From assembly GCF_022682495.2 (NCBI RefSeq), contig NC_071394.1:32522470-32586469 (forward strand): DNA of 64,000 bases. The letters are read 5' to 3'. This DNA comes from Desmodus rotundus (taxonomy: Eukaryota; Chordata; Mammalia; Chiroptera; Phyllostomidae). The notes beneath the pieces were generated by a model. That model did not search any database, had not been told where the DNA came from, and saw only the letters and a program-made list of their open reading frames with translations. How positions within the stretch are numbered: position 1 is the first letter of the stretch; every line of letters begins with the position of its first letter. This document shows positions 62,500-64,000 of the stretch, piece by piece. A program made the position numbers and the translations under genes.

Positions 62500-62960
62500 G
62501 TAAGGAAATCGCTGTGTTCCCAGTATAAGTCTACCTGAAAGTGCGATCGTTTGTCTTTTTGAAAGCAATGTGGAGTTTATCTTTTTATGCGAAATTTTTT
62601 CTTTGATTTCATTTACAATTTGAAGTATGTATAGAAGAGTTGCTGACATCAGAACGTAACTTTTGAAAAAATAAGCCAGCACATTTAGATTTGTGAACCT
62701 GTGGGGAAAAGCCTTAACTTTAACCATTGTTTACTTTGCTTGGAATTTATGTAAAAGGCTCATAAAATAATAGGAAACTTTTAAAAACCAGAACCATGGA
62801 GATGTTTTACACTTCAAATCTGGCATACTAATTAGTTTGCCCTGTCAAATTGTGATTGCGTTGTCATTTTAGCACAGGATTTTAAATAACAAGGTTTCTT
62901 TTAGCCATTGCTATTTAATGCTATTTAATTTCCCCGGTGAGTGATTTTATCCGTATTGAT
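62500..62960. promoter_or_regulatory. TRIQK: Candidate conserved non-coding element
   Basis: Unique text with retained CpGs ('aaagtgcgatcgtttgtc', 'tttttatgcgaaat') and no repeat family. The antisense frame 62446-62727 in it has no recognisable domain. Confidence 0.25.
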
Positions 62961-63169
62961 AATGTCAGAGAAGCAGCTAGGGACTAATGAACATCAAACA
63001 CGCTTGACTCCTACCTGGTTGATACGGGATGGCCATAATATTATATTTTATTATTTCGGTACTTATTCTTGAAAATGAATCAGAGTTATGCTCTTAAAAT
63101 AGTTTTAATATACAGAAAATGTGAATAGCTGCATGGAACAGAAAAGTCACAGCGATGAAAACCCTGAAC

Positions 63170-63355
63170 ACAAAATAAAGAGACCTAGGACCAAACCCCT
63201 CTTGTCTCTTCCCGTGACCTGGCCGGGTGCATGCTGGCACACTTATAAAGCGGAGATTATGCCATTTACTTCACAGTGTTGTCAGGAGAGTTAAGCAATA
63301 AAATGAAAACACTTGACATTGAACTTAGCACAGAGAAGCCATTTATGAATTATTA
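63170..63355 (-). repeat. MIR, antisense
   Basis: 'tataaagcggagattatgcc', 'cacagtgttgtcaggagagt' and 'ttgaacttagcacagagaag' match MIR on the minus strand. Confidence 0.6.
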
Positions 63356-64000
63356 GTAGGTTGAGAAAGTATTTCTTTGAATTAGTTATTACCGGTTTGT
63401 ATTAATCAGACTTTCCTTGGATGTTTGTCATTGGCCTGGAGGTCCCCTACCTCAGCTGAGTCTGCATTGTGTAACTACATCATACATTACAGAATGCTCT
63501 CAGTTTCGCTGTGGAGACAGTGTTTTGTAATAGTATTATTAGCGTTGTAAAGTTTTCAACGCACTACATAAACTTAACATATTTTGTATGTAAATCTTAC
63601 TTGAACCTTTGTTATTAATTTAGAAATTAGAAAAGTGGTTTGAAAAGACAAGTTGTTGAAAAGCGCCAGTGAGAGGTGATGATCAATGAGATGAGAATGA
63701 TGGCCTCCAATCAGGAGTGAAAACGTTATTCTTGCATTAAACATGTGTGAATGGTCATCTCTGCTGCTGAGCAGCTTTGCTGTCCCTGTACAGGACAGAT
63801 GGCCATTGCAGTTGTGTATCACTTGTTCATTACATCCTCTTAAGATTGGTTGCTGTGTAACCAGATGGGTCTGGGAGCGCAGCTGTGGGTCTAAGAAAAT
63901 AAATGAAACCTGTTTGAGTCTACCGTGCCCTTTTGAGATGCCAACGTGTTACAAACTTCAGCAAAGAAAAATGCACTTTCATTTGTCATAACATTGGTAT

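Overview
This is a stretch of mammalian nuclear DNA, and the repeats point to a bat, probably a yangochiropteran (microbat). It has AT-rich, mostly non-coding text with short spliced exons. The ancient eutherian repeats MIR, L2, MLT1, MER5-type and old L1 are all present. On top of these lie bat-type VES SINEs (tRNA-derived, with the head CCTGGCTGGTGTGGCTCAG) and younger L1/HAL1 insertions with target-site duplications. No bacterial, viral or CRISPR-type gene cluster is present.

One gene can be recognised: TRIQK (triple QxxK/R motif protein), on the + strand. Its first coding exon lies at about 46342-46423, with the ATG at 46363, and its second at 60973-61058. They are joined by a phase-1 intron of 14.5 kb. 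Together they encode residues 1-49, including the three consecutive QxxK motifs. The membrane-spanning C-terminal part must lie in an exon beyond position 64000. Everything upstream of 46342 is then upstream intron or 5' flank; no 5' non-coding exon could be proved.

Layout: 1-12.4 kb is old repeat-rich DNA (a possible LTR, MLT1, a hAT-like element, antisense L1, L2). 12.5-15.0 kb is a MIR split by an L1, which is itself split by a short HAL1-like tail. 17.5-20.1 kb holds a deleted mariner and old L1/HAL1 pieces. 21.8-22.4 kb holds an unidentified protein-like remnant. 24-27.3 kb holds L2, MER5 and antisense L1. 28.5-33.2 kb is an antisense L1 with both ends but an internal deletion. 34.1-36.1 kb is a nearly complete HAL1 (ORF1-only LINE) with a 13-bp target-site duplication. 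36.9-43.0 kb is a sense L1 with both ends but most of the reverse transcriptase missing. 43.4-45.7 kb holds an ancient repeat and LTR-like remnants. From 46.3 kb to the end is the TRIQK coding region and its introns, with a mariner MITE, VES SINEs, MIRs, a second mariner and several unique, complex blocks that could be conserved regulatory elements.

I found no convincing new biological system. The best leads are the HAL1 copy, the two L1s that keep both ends but lack their middle, a tailless VES fragment, the altered residues in TRIQK just after its QxxK motifs, and the unidentified remnant at 21.8 kb. All family assignments rest on recalled consensus sequences, not on searches.
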